From positions 17,221 through 81,220 of the forward strand of contig NZ_JAJEPS010000013.1 in assembly GCF_020686965.1 (NCBI RefSeq): a stretch of 64,000 nucleotides of DNA, given 5' to 3'. Position numbers and translations under genes: made by a program. This DNA comes from Hominiventricola filiformis. GTDB lineage: Bacteria > Bacillota > Clostridia > Lachnospirales > Lachnospiraceae. Below are positions 1 through 8,020 of this stretch, piece after piece (position 1 is the first letter of the stretch; each line of letters starts with the position of its first letter). Under the pieces are notes generated by a model. That model saw only the letters and a list, made by a program, of their open reading frames with translations. It was not told where the DNA came from and did not search any database.

Positions 1-119
1 AAAGCCTCTTTCTTTGTCTGAAATCCACGTTTAGTTTTAATCTGCTTGTTCCCCATCCAATCTATGTATCGAATATAGACCTTCCAAGTTCCTCTTTTTG
101 TATCCTTGCTTGCACTCAA
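1..119 (-). CDS. Tyrosine integrase, N-terminal fragment (cut by left window edge)
   Basis: Read leftward from a TTG at 119, the frame is open to the window edge and encodes about 39 residues containing TWKVYIRYIDW and KTKRGFQTKKEA. This is the N-terminal arm-binding (AP2-like) domain of Tn916-type tyrosine recombinases, and it matches the start of the complete integrase at 11854-12945 (TWYVMARYVNW, CKRGFATKKEA). An AGGAGGA ribosome site (126-132) lies 6 nt before the TTG, which supports the non-ATG start. It would catalyse integration and excision of element 1. The catalytic domain lies outside the window, so intactness cannot be judged. Confidence 0.85.
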   Translation of the reverse strand, partial: MSASKDTKRGTWKVYIRYIDWMGNKQIKTKRGFQTKKEA

Positions 120-174
120 AGTTAATCCTCCTAATACCTAATCGTCCAAGTATATATGGCATACATATATATGC

Positions 175-304
175 GTCTATTTTTTAGACTTGAACTGTCG
201 TCTATTTTTTAGATGAGTACAGGGTCTATTTTTTAGACGACAACGTTTTTCACTGTTTTCTTGTCGTCTGATTTTTAGATGCCACTCTCGTCTAATTTTT
301 AGAC
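175..304. repeat. Five iteron-like palindromic repeats (GTCTA-N5-TAGAC type)
   Basis: Five 15-bp units of the form GTCTAtTTTTTAGAC start at 175, 200, 224, 266 and 290. Units 1 and 3 are identical, and units 2 and 4 end in TAGAT. Spacing is 25, 24, 42 and 24 bp, so copies sit about two to four helical turns apart. They lie between the integrase start and the winged-helix gene. This arrangement suits iterons of an element replication origin, or operators bound by the neighbouring winged-helix protein. Confidence 0.75.
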
Positions 305-331
305 TCGTAAAATTCTTTTATTTGTTTTCCG

Positions 332-766
332 TTATTTTCTTTGTGGTTGCTTTCTTTTGCTCTTAGCATTTTTACCGATACGTTCATCTGTAAACCAATC
401 TCTCCTTTTGCTATGGTAATTCTTCCATTCCGCACTAAATTCAAACTTTGACGGAGAATATGCATTTGATGCCAATTGTTTTATTAAACCATTATCTATC
501 AATTCTTTTTTCACTTTCAAAAATGTTTGGCGGCTTATAGATGCATCTTTTATTGCATTCTCATACGTGTAAGTGAATACTTTGTTTCCTTTCGCTCTGA
601 ACTTCATGTACGTAAATACCCTATAACTATTTGCAGATAAATCCATCACAGCATCCGAATGAAATTGAGTATTAGCAAGTCTGACATAACCGCTTTCTAT
701 ACCGTTATCCGTTATTGTTTCATAAAACTCAAACTTCCTTATCGTACTCTTTCTAGATTTTCCCAT
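332..766 (-). CDS. Winged-helix DNA-binding protein of a mobile element (possible replication initiator)
   Basis: This gene encodes about 144 residues. The central part (roughly 45-100) reads like a helix-turn-helix/winged-helix fold, with SISRQTFLKVKKELIDNGLI as recognition helix plus wing. The C-terminus is Lys/Arg rich. An ATG at 766 is preferred because AAGGAG lies 10 nt upstream; a GTG two codons earlier is too close to that site. It sits between the excisionase-like gene and the repeat array that follows its 3' end. I do not recognise a named family. A DNA-binding role is visible, while a replication-initiator role is inferred from the repeats. Confidence 0.6.
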   Translation of the reverse strand: MGKSRKSTIRKFEFYETITDNGIESGYVRLANTQFHSDAVMDLSANSYRVFTYMKFRAKGNKVFTYTYENAIKDASISRQTFLKVKKELIDNGLIKQLASNAYSPSKFEFSAEWKNYHSKRRDWFTDERIGKNAKSKRKQPQRK

Positions 767-840
767 GACCACGTTTCTCCTTGATTATCATATAAAAACG
801 CGGTACAATTTATTAAACGAAATAAATATCCGCACTTTCT

Positions 841-874
841 AACAGCTCTTCCTTTGCCGAGGGAGGGCTGTTTT
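841..874 (-). terminator. Hairpin downstream of excisionase-like gene
   Basis: AACAGCTCTTCC pairs with GGGAGGGCTGTT, with two G-T pairs, around an 8-10 nt loop. It immediately follows the stop codon of the 873-1079 gene. It is flanked by A/T runs and probably ends or attenuates leftward transcription. Confidence 0.45.
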
Positions 875-1079
875 ATTCTTTAGTCATGCCGTAAATCTTT
901 TTTTCATAATAAGCCCTTGGAATACGTCCGCAAATAGTTGTATAACCTTGCTCTTTCAGTTCTTCATTCCAACCTGCAATCATGCGATACGCAAAAGGTC
1001 TGGAAATCTGTAAATCATGCATCACCGTTTCTACTCTCACAAAAAGCTGTTCACTTTTTAATTTTTTCGATGTACTCAT
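873..1079 (-). CDS. Excisionase-like small helix-turn-helix protein (element 1)
   Basis: The product has 68 residues, and LQISRPFAYRMIAGWNEEL forms the DNA-binding helix pair. It is clearly related in pattern to the 62-aa protein at 12945-13133 (LSVSKPYAYKLIRQLNEEL). In both elements this gene follows a leftward promoter and faces a divergent XRE repressor, the usual arrangement of a recombination directionality factor. ATG 1079 is chosen because GGAGG lies 9 nt upstream; the TTG three codons earlier overlaps that site. Unlike element 2, it is separated from its integrase by the winged-helix gene and the repeats. Confidence 0.6.
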   Translation of the reverse strand: MSTSKKLKSEQLFVRVETVMHDLQISRPFAYRMIAGWNEELKEQGYTTICGRIPRAYYEKKIYGMTKE

Positions 1080-1145
1080 TATTCGCAACCTCCATTTTGT
1101 TCTCTTTTTTGTTATTTGGTGACCATTTTGTCCCCCCTTGTATTC

Positions 1146-1174
1146 ATATTATCTAATGTAACACTTTTTGTCAA
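1146..1174 (-). promoter_or_regulatory. Sigma-A promoter for the leftward element 1 operon
   Basis: On the minus strand TTGACA (1169-1174) and TAATAT (1146-1151) are separated by 17 bp, upstream of the excisionase-like gene. AATGTA sequences at 1155, 1211 and 1222 in this divergent region could be repressor sites. Confidence 0.65.
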
Positions 1175-1205
1175 TCTTTATTGTGCTTAGGTTCTCATTT
1201 TGTTC

Positions 1206-1234
1206 TTGACAATGTATGTACAATGTATTAGAAT
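1206..1234 (+). promoter_or_regulatory. Sigma-A promoter for the element 1 repressor
   Basis: TTGACA (1206-1211), 17 bp, TAGAAT (1229-1234), 28 bp before the repressor start. The spacer holds a direct repeat ACAATGTA (1210 and 1221), a plausible autoregulatory operator. Confidence 0.65.
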
Positions 1235-1261
1235 AAAAAAAATATGATTGGAGATATTATT

Positions 1262-1777
1262 ATGAATGTCAGCGAAAAAATCAGATATTATAGAGAACTC
1301 CGTGGGTTGACTCAACAACAGCTTGCGGATTTTTCTGGTATTCCTCTGGGTACACTAAAAAAGTACGAAACAGGTAATAGAAATCCCAAACAAGAACCTT
1401 TACAACGCATTGCTGATGCCTTACATATTAGTATCACCTCTTTTCAAGACATTCATTTAGAAACCATTGGAGAAGTTGCACCTTATCTATTTGCTATCTC
1501 CAAAGTTGGCAAAGTTCAGTTTCATGGTAACAAAGATGCTGATGGAAAATTTGACCTAAATACTCTGACCATATCTTTTGATTCTCCTGTATTAAAGCAT
1601 TTTCTAAAGGAATGGGCAGACAGTAAAGTTATCATCGACCATTTAAGAGATGAAGCTCAATTTTCTCCAGATGAAACAACAAAAGCATTTTTACTTAACC
1701 GTGCTGATGAAATTGAGCAAGAATTGGAACTCCGAATGGTTGATTCTCAAATGCTCATACAAAGTGCAAAAAAATAA
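1262..1777 (+). CDS. XRE-family repressor of element 1
   Basis: The product has 171 residues. A Cro/C1-type helix-turn-helix fills residues 1-60 (YRELRGLTQQQLADFSGIP, then LKKYETGNRNPK). The remaining C-terminal region is of unknown fold and ends in a Glu-rich helix. ATG 1262 is preferred over the ATG six codons earlier because GGAGA lies 8 nt upstream of it. It is divergent from the excisionase-like gene and so likely represses the leftward recombination operon, as lysogeny regulators do. The layout matches the second repressor at 13470-14003. Confidence 0.85.
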   Translation: MNVSEKIRYYRELRGLTQQQLADFSGIPLGTLKKYETGNRNPKQEPLQRIADALHISITSFQDIHLETIGEVAPYLFAISKVGKVQFHGNKDADGKFDLNTLTISFDSPVLKHFLKEWADSKVIIDHLRDEAQFSPDETTKAFLLNRADEIEQELELRMVDSQMLIQSAKK

Positions 1778-1886
1778 GGAGCCTTATCGGCTCCTCGCTT
1801 GTTTATTCGTTGCATTTTCCTCAAACTGCAAGCATTTTGCAAGCACAAAGCCCAGAAACCTTTGATTTATAAGGCTTCTGGGCTTT
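1778..1886 (+). terminator. Two hairpins after the element 1 repressor
   Basis: GGAGCC/GGCTCC (1778-1794) directly follows the stop codon. A stronger stem AAAGCCCAGAA/TTCTGGGCTTT (1847-1886) follows, with A/T-rich flanks. The second stem probably works in both directions and insulates the element end. Confidence 0.65.
1827..1845 (+). repeat. Tandem arm-type repeats TGCAAGCA x2 at the right end of element 1
   Basis: TGCAAGCA occurs at 1827-1834 and 1838-1845, with starts 11 bp apart, 48 bp before the att-like core at 1893. The equivalent place in element 2 (14151-14170) carries a different 9-mer pair with the same 11-bp periodicity. This pattern suits integrase arm-binding sites. Confidence 0.5.
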
Positions 1887-1892
1887 ATTATA

Positions 1893-1904
1893 CTATTCAA
1901 ACTC
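1893..1904. other. Candidate att junction between element 1 and element 2
   Basis: On the minus strand GAGTTTGAATAG matches the guaA 3' end GAATTTGAATAA (14229-14240) at 10 of 12 positions, including 8 consecutive bases (TATTCAAA on plus). Read in the guaA frame it encodes E-F-E-stop, preserving the end of GuaA. It lies between the terminator of element 1 and the arm-type repeats of element 2. I infer it is the shared attachment site. Confidence 0.6.
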
Positions 1905-2004
1905 GACAATCACTAATCAATTTTGTTTAGAGATTATTTGTTGCCGTGTTCGCTTTTCTTTCGATTTTTTGATTTATCCATATTATCCTGCCTATATGGG
2001 CTGA

Positions 2005-2035
2005 TGTTATCAGTCTGTTATCGGTATTGATAACA
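2005..2035. repeat. Arm-type repeats TGTTATCRR at the left end of element 2
   Basis: TGTTATCAG (2005-2013) and TGTTATCGG (2016-2024) are direct copies with starts 11 bp apart, followed by an inverted copy TTGATAACA (2027-2035). The same 9-mer pair recurs at 14151-14170, inside the other end of the element. Otherwise 1905-2103 holds no gene, only a weak CCGCTT/AAGCGG hairpin after the KilA-N gene. Confidence 0.6.
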
Positions 2036-2103
2036 CCCGCTCCGTAGCTGTGGATAATAGCAATATATTCCGCTTCAGATTATAAGCGGTTTTGCTTAGG
2101 AAA

Positions 2104-2973
2104 TCAACCATTTGTTTCTGTATCTTCAATAAGATTTTTCTTTAGTGCCTCAATCGTATCTTGGTTCTTTCTTAAAAGTTCTAATTGCCTGTACGCTTTT
2201 TCTCTTAATATTTTCAACCTTTCAATTTTAGGCACTTCCTGCCTTATCAGGTCTGCGTTTGTATCTTCCAGATTGATAAGCACAACCAATTCTTCCGCAG
2301 AAGCAAAATCTCTGATATTAGGAGTTTTCCCTTTTATTCCTTTTTCATTTCTCCATTGTGCTGCCGTTTTTCCAAACAAAGCCATATTTAGAATATCTGC
2401 TTCTGAAGCGTATGTATATGCCATTTCCTGCGGAGATAATGTAGGAGTTATCAAAAATTCTTTTACTGCATCCGTGTGGATACGATAGTTTATTTTTGAA
2501 AGTTCTCTCTTTACATCCCAGCCAATCGCTAACCGATCTGCTTCATCTTTCTTTAATCGCTGATAATCTTTGATGATATAAAGCTTAAATTCCGGCGAAA
2601 TCCATGAAGCAAACTCGAAAGCTATATCTGTATGAGCATAAGTACCGCCATATCGTCCTGATTTTGATACGATGCCGATTGCATCCGTTGCTTTTATCCA
2701 TTGTTGCGGTGTCAATGTAAAAGCATTATCTCCTGATTCCGCTTTAAACCTATCGAATTCGATAGGTTTAAAATTAGGATTGTGAATTTGTTCCCACAAG
2801 CCCAAAAATGAAATCGTAGAATGATTACGCATCCAGTTTGCTACCACGATAAAAGCATTGTCTGGATTTTTATATTTTGCAATATCCGTAAGTGAAATGT
2901 AAGCATCTTCATTAACAACATCGCCCATCACTCTGATTTCTGTTCCATTGGCATCTATTTTCATGTTTTTCAA
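2104..2973 (-). CDS. KilA-N domain protein
   Basis: The product has about 289 residues. The first 130 match the KilA-N DNA-binding domain: a substrate-like start (ANGTEIRV), then ISLTDIAKYKNP, WMRNHSTI, an EF phrase, and the signature GRYGGTYAHTDIAFEFASWIS. A linker and a C-terminal coiled coil (about 245-285) follow. TTG at 2973 is preferred because AAGGGGAAG lies 8 nt upstream; the longer frame to 3015 places that site inside the gene. KilA-N proteins occur in phages and mobile elements, and their function is usually unknown. Here it is separated from the SbcC-like gene by a terminator, and AAATAGCTATTT (3019-3030), a perfect palindrome, lies just upstream as a possible operator. Confidence 0.85.
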   Translation of the reverse strand: MKNMKIDANGTEIRVMGDVVNEDAYISLTDIAKYKNPDNAFIVVANWMRNHSTISFLGLWEQIHNPNFKPIEFDRFKAESGDNAFTLTPQQWIKATDAIGIVSKSGRYGGTYAHTDIAFEFASWISPEFKLYIIKDYQRLKKDEADRLAIGWDVKRELSKINYRIHTDAVKEFLITPTLSPQEMAYTYASEADILNMALFGKTAAQWRNEKGIKGKTPNIRDFASAEELVVLINLEDTNADLIRQEVPKIERLKILREKAYRQLELLRKNQDTIEALKKNLIEDTETNG

Positions 2974-3098
2974 TCTTGAAACTTCCCCTTTCTGTAATAT
3001 TGACACTATTTTCACACTAAATAGCTATTTCGGTGTTATACCTATATCCTTTACAAATATCTTATCTACTTATGCTGTGATGAAAGGTTGTGATGAAA

Positions 3099-3127
3099 GC
3101 CACATTCTAATTGAATTTGAATGTGGC
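3099..3127 (-). terminator. Terminator of the SbcD/SbcC-like operon
   Basis: A perfect 9-bp stem GCCACATTC/GAATGTGGC with an 11-nt loop is followed on the minus strand by TTTC. It lies 28 bp after the SbcC-like stop codon. Confidence 0.7.
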
Positions 3128-3154
3128 TTTGATAGAACTTACCATAAGTAAGTA

Positions 3155-6100
3155 TTATTGTCGGCTTGAGTTGCAAACCAAATATATTACCTGATGATCT
3201 TGTGCAATCTTGTCCAACATTTCTCGTGCGCGTTTCGTGTGTTTATCGTCCAAATTTACAAACGGATCATCAAGAATCAAAAACGGTTTTTCCTCGCCAA
3301 ACAGTGCATCCACAAGGGCTAATCTCATACATAGTACGATACAATCTATCATACCAGCACTGAAACTGCCTACTTCACGAGCCGCACCTTTCTCGTCAAT
3401 ATGTAAATGCAAGTCGTTATCGACCATCACCTTACCAATTCCTTTTTCCATAAGAGTATCAGAATAATACTTAAAACCACGTTCAACTTTACCTATATAA
3501 CTATTGGCAAGATTATCCTTAGCTCGGTTCAATAAGAACATTGTCTGTTCGGTAAGAGCACATTTTTTTTCTGCATTCTCCTCTTCAATCTTTAATCGTG
3601 CCATACGATCTTCCCATACAGGGATGTTCTCGACTAAACGACGAATGCTATCACGCTCCTGACGTAGATTGCGCAGTTTTTCATCAATATTATCAATTTG
3701 TTCTTGGATGTTTTTTTCAGATATCTGCAATTCTTCCATATTCGGAATACTCACATCTGCATCAGCTGCATCGTTTTCAACATCAGGATTTTCTTCCATA
3801 AAAGTTATCAGTTTTCTCTGAGCTTCGGCAAGGGCTTTCTCGGTAGATTCTCTGCTATGTACATCCTCATCTGCATGGTCAAGCAGGTTCTCCGGGGTAT
3901 CTCCCGAAAGTTGATATTTTGCCAAGAACTGTTCCACCAACGCATTGGCTTGCATTTTTCGGGACGAAGTGCTTTCAAAATCTTGCGTATAGCGAGCAAG
4001 GCGTTCGGTTGCTTCTCTATACCCATCAAACCGTTTCCGAAGATTTTGCAGACAGCTATTATATGGCAAGGTCTGATCCAGCGCATTGTAAGAAAGCAAA
4101 ATTCTGCGAATCTCCTCCGTCAATGTATTCGCACGCGCTTGATATTTTGCGTTGCCCTCCAACATCGCTTGTTTCTTAGCTGTAAGTTCTCGATAATCCC
4201 TAACCTCACTACTCAGTTCACGAATCCCTTGCCGCAAGTCATCAGGCAGAATAACAGGATAATATGTATGTAGAACGGAAACAATTTGTTCACGACAACT
4301 ATTTATCTTTTTATTCAACGCTTCACGCTTTTCCGTTACCGCTTTGCTCTCTGCCATTAAAGTCTGATATCGACTACAGCTTTCACGCAACTCTTTTACA
4401 AAGTCATCCCGGTATTCGGTATGAGGAAAATATTGGTCAAACAGTGACCGAATATCCTGATTCTTCCCTTCAATCTCTGCATCAATTTCCTTCAACTCGC
4501 TCTCTACAGTCTTCTTCTTTTTATTTAACTCTGTGTAAGTTTTTACGTCAATGAGCAGTTTCACCAGTTTGTTGTCCGGCTCCGCTGCATTCTCGTAAAA
4601 GCGTAACAGAAAATCGTTCAAGGCATGCTGCAAATCGTAAAGCTCTTGATTTTCTGCATCAGAAATTGCACTTGCTTTAATGACCGAAGTCGTGCCTTGT
4701 TTTTGATTTTTAATTGCAGATTGAGTATGCAGCCAAAATGAAGCAAATAAAGCCCCAAAACCAATAACGAGAAGGATAATGCCGGGAATCAAGAAATTCA
4801 GTACCAAGCCAACAATACCAACAATCAGAAATACTACCCCTGCACCACCGCAAAGCAAGGGCATTTTTAATGCTGGCGGAGTTTCACTTACACGCTCCTG
4901 CTGCACGATGGTTGTTTGCGTATTTTTTCTGGTAATAAGTTCTGCGATTCGGCGACTATCCTTTTGCTTATCTCGAATTTCATCTTCCGTAGGCACACCC
5001 AATGCAAAGGTACGTTTCAGCGCCTTGTATTGTTGTTGTTCGCTTTCGGGAAAACCATGTACAGCACGGCTTTGTTTCAGTACATCACGATCATGCTGAG
5101 CCTGTTCGCAGGCATCCAAAACACTATCACTCGGCATCCCAGAACCGAATAACTCTTTAAGCCGGGCAAGACATTTCTGATTTTCAACAGGTATCGAAAG
5201 ATCGGCTTGCCGATGCTGTGCATCGCTTAACTCATCTGCAATATCCATATATTTTTGCAGCTCTTCTTCCGTAGGGAGAGAAGATTTAAAGCGCTCAGAC
5301 AATATTTTAAGCCGTTCCAATTCTTCCGGCAGCATCTGGGCCGTCACCTTTGCGGAAACTTCTCCCAGTTCCTTACAGTCTTGATCACAATGATCAATAT
5401 CCGATACTACCTTATCATTATCTGCAAACCACTGCTGTTCTCTATCGACTATCTCCCTGTCTGCATTGTTAAACTTTAATGCCTGCAGGCGTTGCCTCTC
5501 CTGCTGAATCACACTCAGATTCTCGCGTTGCGTCTTGATTTCCTCTGGAGTCGGATACCCTGCAGGATAATTCTTATCCATCTCATGCAAATATTGCTGA
5601 TTCTTGCTGATATCTGTACGCAATTCCCCTAAATGTCTTTGAGTAACTTGCCGTGCTTTTTGATGCGATGCCCGTCGAATTTTCTCACGCAAAACGCTTA
5701 TGTCCTCCGTTTTGGCTGTTTTCTCTCTATTCAATTGTTCGATTTCTTCTACAATATCCTGCAGTCGCGGTTTTTGCTGTTCAGCTTGATCTTTCTGGTT
5801 TTCAAGAGTAAGGTGTTTATCGCGTACTTCATTGATAATTCCCCCATTACCACGATATGCGCGGAATTTTGTTCGATAGTCGCGCAGTTTTTTCTCAGCG
5901 GTATCATAATTGCTAAGATCATTGGTATCCTCTACCAAATTACTCAGTTTTGTTCGAATTGACGTTGTTGCTTCTACGTCACTTGCAGATAACTGCGGAA
6001 CATAGGTACTACGGGCAAAAGAATCCGCATCCAATCGGAACAGCTCTTCCCCAAGTTTTTCCGAATATACTTCACTTAGTCGCCGGCTGCTCAAATCTAA

Positions 6101-6412
6101 CAAAGAAAAGGTATCTTTCGCAGCCGTCTTACCAAAATAACGAGTAACGCGGTAGCTGGTGTCCTGTATTTTAAACTCCAGATAGCCACCATACTTTCCA
6201 CCCTGCCACGGATCATAGCGCTTGCGTTCATTTTCTACGATATTCCGTGCACCTGTACGAGGGAATCCATAGAACATAGCTTTGATAAAAGCAGCAAAGG
6301 TACTCTTACCAAAGCCGTTACCTTGACAGATTATTGTCAACCCATCATCAAAGGCAAAATCAAAATCAGACAGTACGCCGAAGTTTTCAATATGACATCT
6401 GATCAATTTCAT
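3155..6412 (-). CDS. SbcC/Rad50-like (YhaN-type) AAA ATPase with internal membrane segments
   Basis: The product has 1085 residues. Walker A is QGNGFGKST at about 30-38. Long coiled coils follow (about 190-500 and 600-930). The C-terminal half-site has SFSAGMIDCIV and the Walker B FLILDDPFVNLDD. Residues about 520-562 form two hydrophobic helices between the coiled coils, as in the YhaN branch rather than classical SbcC with a zinc hook; no CxxC hook is seen. It follows the SbcD-like gene with an ATGA overlap, so the pair is translationally coupled. ATPase-nuclease pairs of this type process DNA ends. As cargo of a mobile element it may act in DNA repair or anti-phage defence (inference). Confidence 0.85.
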   Translation of the reverse strand: MKLIRCHIENFGVLSDFDFAFDDGLTIICQGNGFGKSTFAAFIKAMFYGFPRTGARNIVENERKRYDPWQGGKYGGYLEFKIQDTSYRVTRYFGKTAAKDTFSLLDLSSRRLSEVYSEKLGEELFRLDADSFARSTYVPQLSASDVEATTSIRTKLSNLVEDTNDLSNYDTAEKKLRDYRTKFRAYRGNGGIINEVRDKHLTLENQKDQAEQQKPRLQDIVEEIEQLNREKTAKTEDISVLREKIRRASHQKARQVTQRHLGELRTDISKNQQYLHEMDKNYPAGYPTPEEIKTQRENLSVIQQERQRLQALKFNNADREIVDREQQWFADNDKVVSDIDHCDQDCKELGEVSAKVTAQMLPEELERLKILSERFKSSLPTEEELQKYMDIADELSDAQHRQADLSIPVENQKCLARLKELFGSGMPSDSVLDACEQAQHDRDVLKQSRAVHGFPESEQQQYKALKRTFALGVPTEDEIRDKQKDSRRIAELITRKNTQTTIVQQERVSETPPALKMPLLCGGAGVVFLIVGIVGLVLNFLIPGIILLVIGFGALFASFWLHTQSAIKNQKQGTTSVIKASAISDAENQELYDLQHALNDFLLRFYENAAEPDNKLVKLLIDVKTYTELNKKKKTVESELKEIDAEIEGKNQDIRSLFDQYFPHTEYRDDFVKELRESCSRYQTLMAESKAVTEKREALNKKINSCREQIVSVLHTYYPVILPDDLRQGIRELSSEVRDYRELTAKKQAMLEGNAKYQARANTLTEEIRRILLSYNALDQTLPYNSCLQNLRKRFDGYREATERLARYTQDFESTSSRKMQANALVEQFLAKYQLSGDTPENLLDHADEDVHSRESTEKALAEAQRKLITFMEENPDVENDAADADVSIPNMEELQISEKNIQEQIDNIDEKLRNLRQERDSIRRLVENIPVWEDRMARLKIEEENAEKKCALTEQTMFLLNRAKDNLANSYIGKVERGFKYYSDTLMEKGIGKVMVDNDLHLHIDEKGAAREVGSFSAGMIDCIVLCMRLALVDALFGEEKPFLILDDPFVNLDDKHTKRAREMLDKIAQDHQVIYLVCNSSRQ

Positions 6413-7485
6413 AGCGTAATCTCCTCTCCCATCAATGCCTGCATACCCGTGCGGATAATGGCTGCCTTATCCTCTTCGCTCGCATCACTGGATAATGTTA
6501 AACGAATAAATTCTCCCTTCAGTGAGATATCATTCTTGTAGTCCTCCGGGTTGATAGTCATACGGGTTTCATCCTTAACCTTAACAAAGAAAAAGTTGCT
6601 TTTTGCAAGATTCTGTAAATATGATAACGCAATATTGGCCATAGGGTCTATCCCACCTGAAAGAACAAACTCGACCATATCATCTGAAGAAATGTTTTGC
6701 GCAGCTCTTTTCATTTTTTGTCCAATCTCAGAATTTTTTGTCAGTCCTGTAATATCGACCAAAATTCGGTGCAGTTGCCGACGAGAAAAAGGCACAAATT
6801 CATGCTGGATCCGGTCTGAATCTACGGTAAGCAGTACAAAACCTTTCGGTCCACACTCATCAAAACCACGGCCTTCCAAGCAACCAGAATAGCAATAGAT
6901 ACCTTTACCATCCAATGTTTGCTCAGCATAAGTATGTATATGCCCCAATGCCAAATAGTCAATTCCCTTATTCTTAAGTTTAGAAATATTGACTTGGTCT
7001 ACACCTGAAACTACTCCTGCCTGTCCATGCAGAGTAACGATATTGGCCACACCATTTTCATGTGGAACCTGCAAATAAAGGGACTGTGAGTTTGCTTCAC
7101 AAATCTCAACTCCAGATATCGCCACGCTATCATATTTATAAGTTTTCCATTCCTTGCCAAATATTTTCAGGTTGTCTGGCATATCATGATCAGCAAACGC
7201 GTATGTAGCCCCATCGTGATTACCAGCAAGATATAGATAATCTACATTTGGTGTCCGTCGTATAGCATCCAAAATTTCATCTACAGTTCGAATCTTTATA
7301 CGTTCACCGTCAAACATATCGCCCGCAATAATGACAGCTCGTACATCATTTTTAGCTGCATATTCAGTCAGTCTGAGAAACGTATGAATTATCTCAGTAT
7401 TTCTGATCGATGCTTGTTCCTCTGTCATGTGAGTCTCCATAGGAGAGTCTAAATGCAGATCTGCACAATGGATAATCTTTGTCAA
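6409..7485 (-). CDS. SbcD/Mre11-like (YhaO-type) metallophosphoesterase nuclease
   Basis: The product has about 358 residues with the full calcineurin-like metal set: CADLHLDSPM (DxH), AGDMFDGE (GDxxD), LAGNHDG (GNHD), a LHG motif, and LGHIHTY (GHxH). Family members are Mn-dependent exo/endonucleases that pair with Rad50/SbcC ATPases. The TTG at 7485 is chosen because GGGGGA lies 7 nt upstream; the longer reading frame to 7512 would put that ribosome site inside the gene. Its stop overlaps the start of the ATPase gene (ATGA), showing one operon driven by the promoter at 7534-7563. Confidence 0.85.
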   Translation of the reverse strand: MTKIIHCADLHLDSPMETHMTEEQASIRNTEIIHTFLRLTEYAAKNDVRAVIIAGDMFDGERIKIRTVDEILDAIRRTPNVDYLYLAGNHDGATYAFADHDMPDNLKIFGKEWKTYKYDSVAISGVEICEANSQSLYLQVPHENGVANIVTLHGQAGVVSGVDQVNISKLKNKGIDYLALGHIHTYAEQTLDGKGIYCYSGCLEGRGFDECGPKGFVLLTVDSDRIQHEFVPFSRRQLHRILVDITGLTKNSEIGQKMKRAAQNISSDDMVEFVLSGGIDPMANIALSYLQNLAKSNFFFVKVKDETRMTINPEDYKNDISLKGEFIRLTLSSDASEEDKAAIIRTGMQALMGEEITL

Positions 7486-7533
7486 TGATTTTCCCCCTAT
7501 CCGAAAGAACATTTGATTTATAATTTGCTACTA

Positions 7534-7563
7534 ATTATAATGTCCTGATTTTTCTTTCCTCAA
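7534..7563 (-). promoter_or_regulatory. Promoter of the SbcD/SbcC-like operon
   Basis: On the minus strand TTGAGG (7558-7563), 18 bp, TATAAT (7534-7539), about 50 bp upstream of the TTG start. It gives the cargo pair its own transcription unit, separate from the mobilization genes. Confidence 0.55.
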
Positions 7564-7579
7564 TTATATATTATTGTAA

Positions 7580-7616
7580 AGTAGGGAACAAGCCATTTTC
7601 TACCTTGTTCTCTACT
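7580..7616 (-). terminator. Terminator after the mobilization operon
   Basis: AGTAGGGAACAAG pairs with CTTGTTCTCTACT (12 of 13 bp) around an 11-nt loop. It is 10 bp beyond the TnpV stop and separates the mobilization genes from the cargo operon. Confidence 0.7.
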
Positions 7617-7625
7617 GCATTACTT

Positions 7626-8003
7626 TTACTGATAAATTATTTCTTTGTCCACAATCTCCCTCGCACACGCCTGTATGTTATTCATCCTGCCTACCCATTT
7701 CCAGGTATTGTCTGCCTTTAACTGTTCTGTGATTCCCTGTGCCTGTTTTATCTGCTCCACAATCATTTCAAAGCGATCCTGTGCTTGTTCCTCTATATCT
7801 GTCAGATAACTGTTCAGTCTGCCACTCATCAGCAGATCCAGATATACAGTCTTGCGGTATTCCTTCAAATACTGCAAATGTCTTTGTCCCCATACTCCGA
7901 CAAATCTCGGTTCTTCTTCCTCCGGCAAGGTAAGGTTGGGGATAAAGTAATCCCCACATCTTACATAAGTGCCGCCCATTTCTTCAAAAATTGTTTTCTT
8001 CAT
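7626..8003 (-). CDS. tnpV: TnpV-family mobile-element protein
   Basis: The product has 125 residues starting MKKTIFEEMGGTY, with TLPEEEEP, VGVWGQRHLQYLKEYR, a Leu-rich helical centre and a WVGRMNNIQACAREIV tail. This is the TnpV pattern common on clostridial mobilizable transposons. Function is not established; it is often annotated as transposon-encoded. ATG 8003 is selected by an AGGTGG site 8 nt upstream. A longer frame to 8171 exists but overlaps the 3' end of the relaxase gene. It follows the relaxase by 17 bp, probably in the same operon. Confidence 0.85.
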   Translation of the reverse strand: MKKTIFEEMGGTYVRCGDYFIPNLTLPEEEEPRFVGVWGQRHLQYLKEYRKTVYLDLLMSGRLNSYLTDIEEQAQDRFEMIVEQIKQAQGITEQLKADNTWKWVGRMNNIQACAREIVDKEIIYQ

Positions 8004-8020
8004 TTTCTGTTCCACCTTTC

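Noticed and set aside
175..304. CRISPR-like repeats
   Set aside because: Units are only 15 bp, palindromic, with short uneven A/T-rich gaps and no cas genes; iteron or operator fits better. No CRISPR array was seen in the window.
938..1156. Plus-strand ORF over the excisionase-like gene
   Set aside because: It lies opposite a gene with a good ribosome site and a family pattern; its product is Leu/Phe/Cys-rich shadow sequence without a start signal.
3698..4273. 191-aa plus-strand ORF inside the SbcC-like gene
   Set aside because: Antisense shadow of a coiled-coil coding region, composition biased, no ribosome site or family motif.
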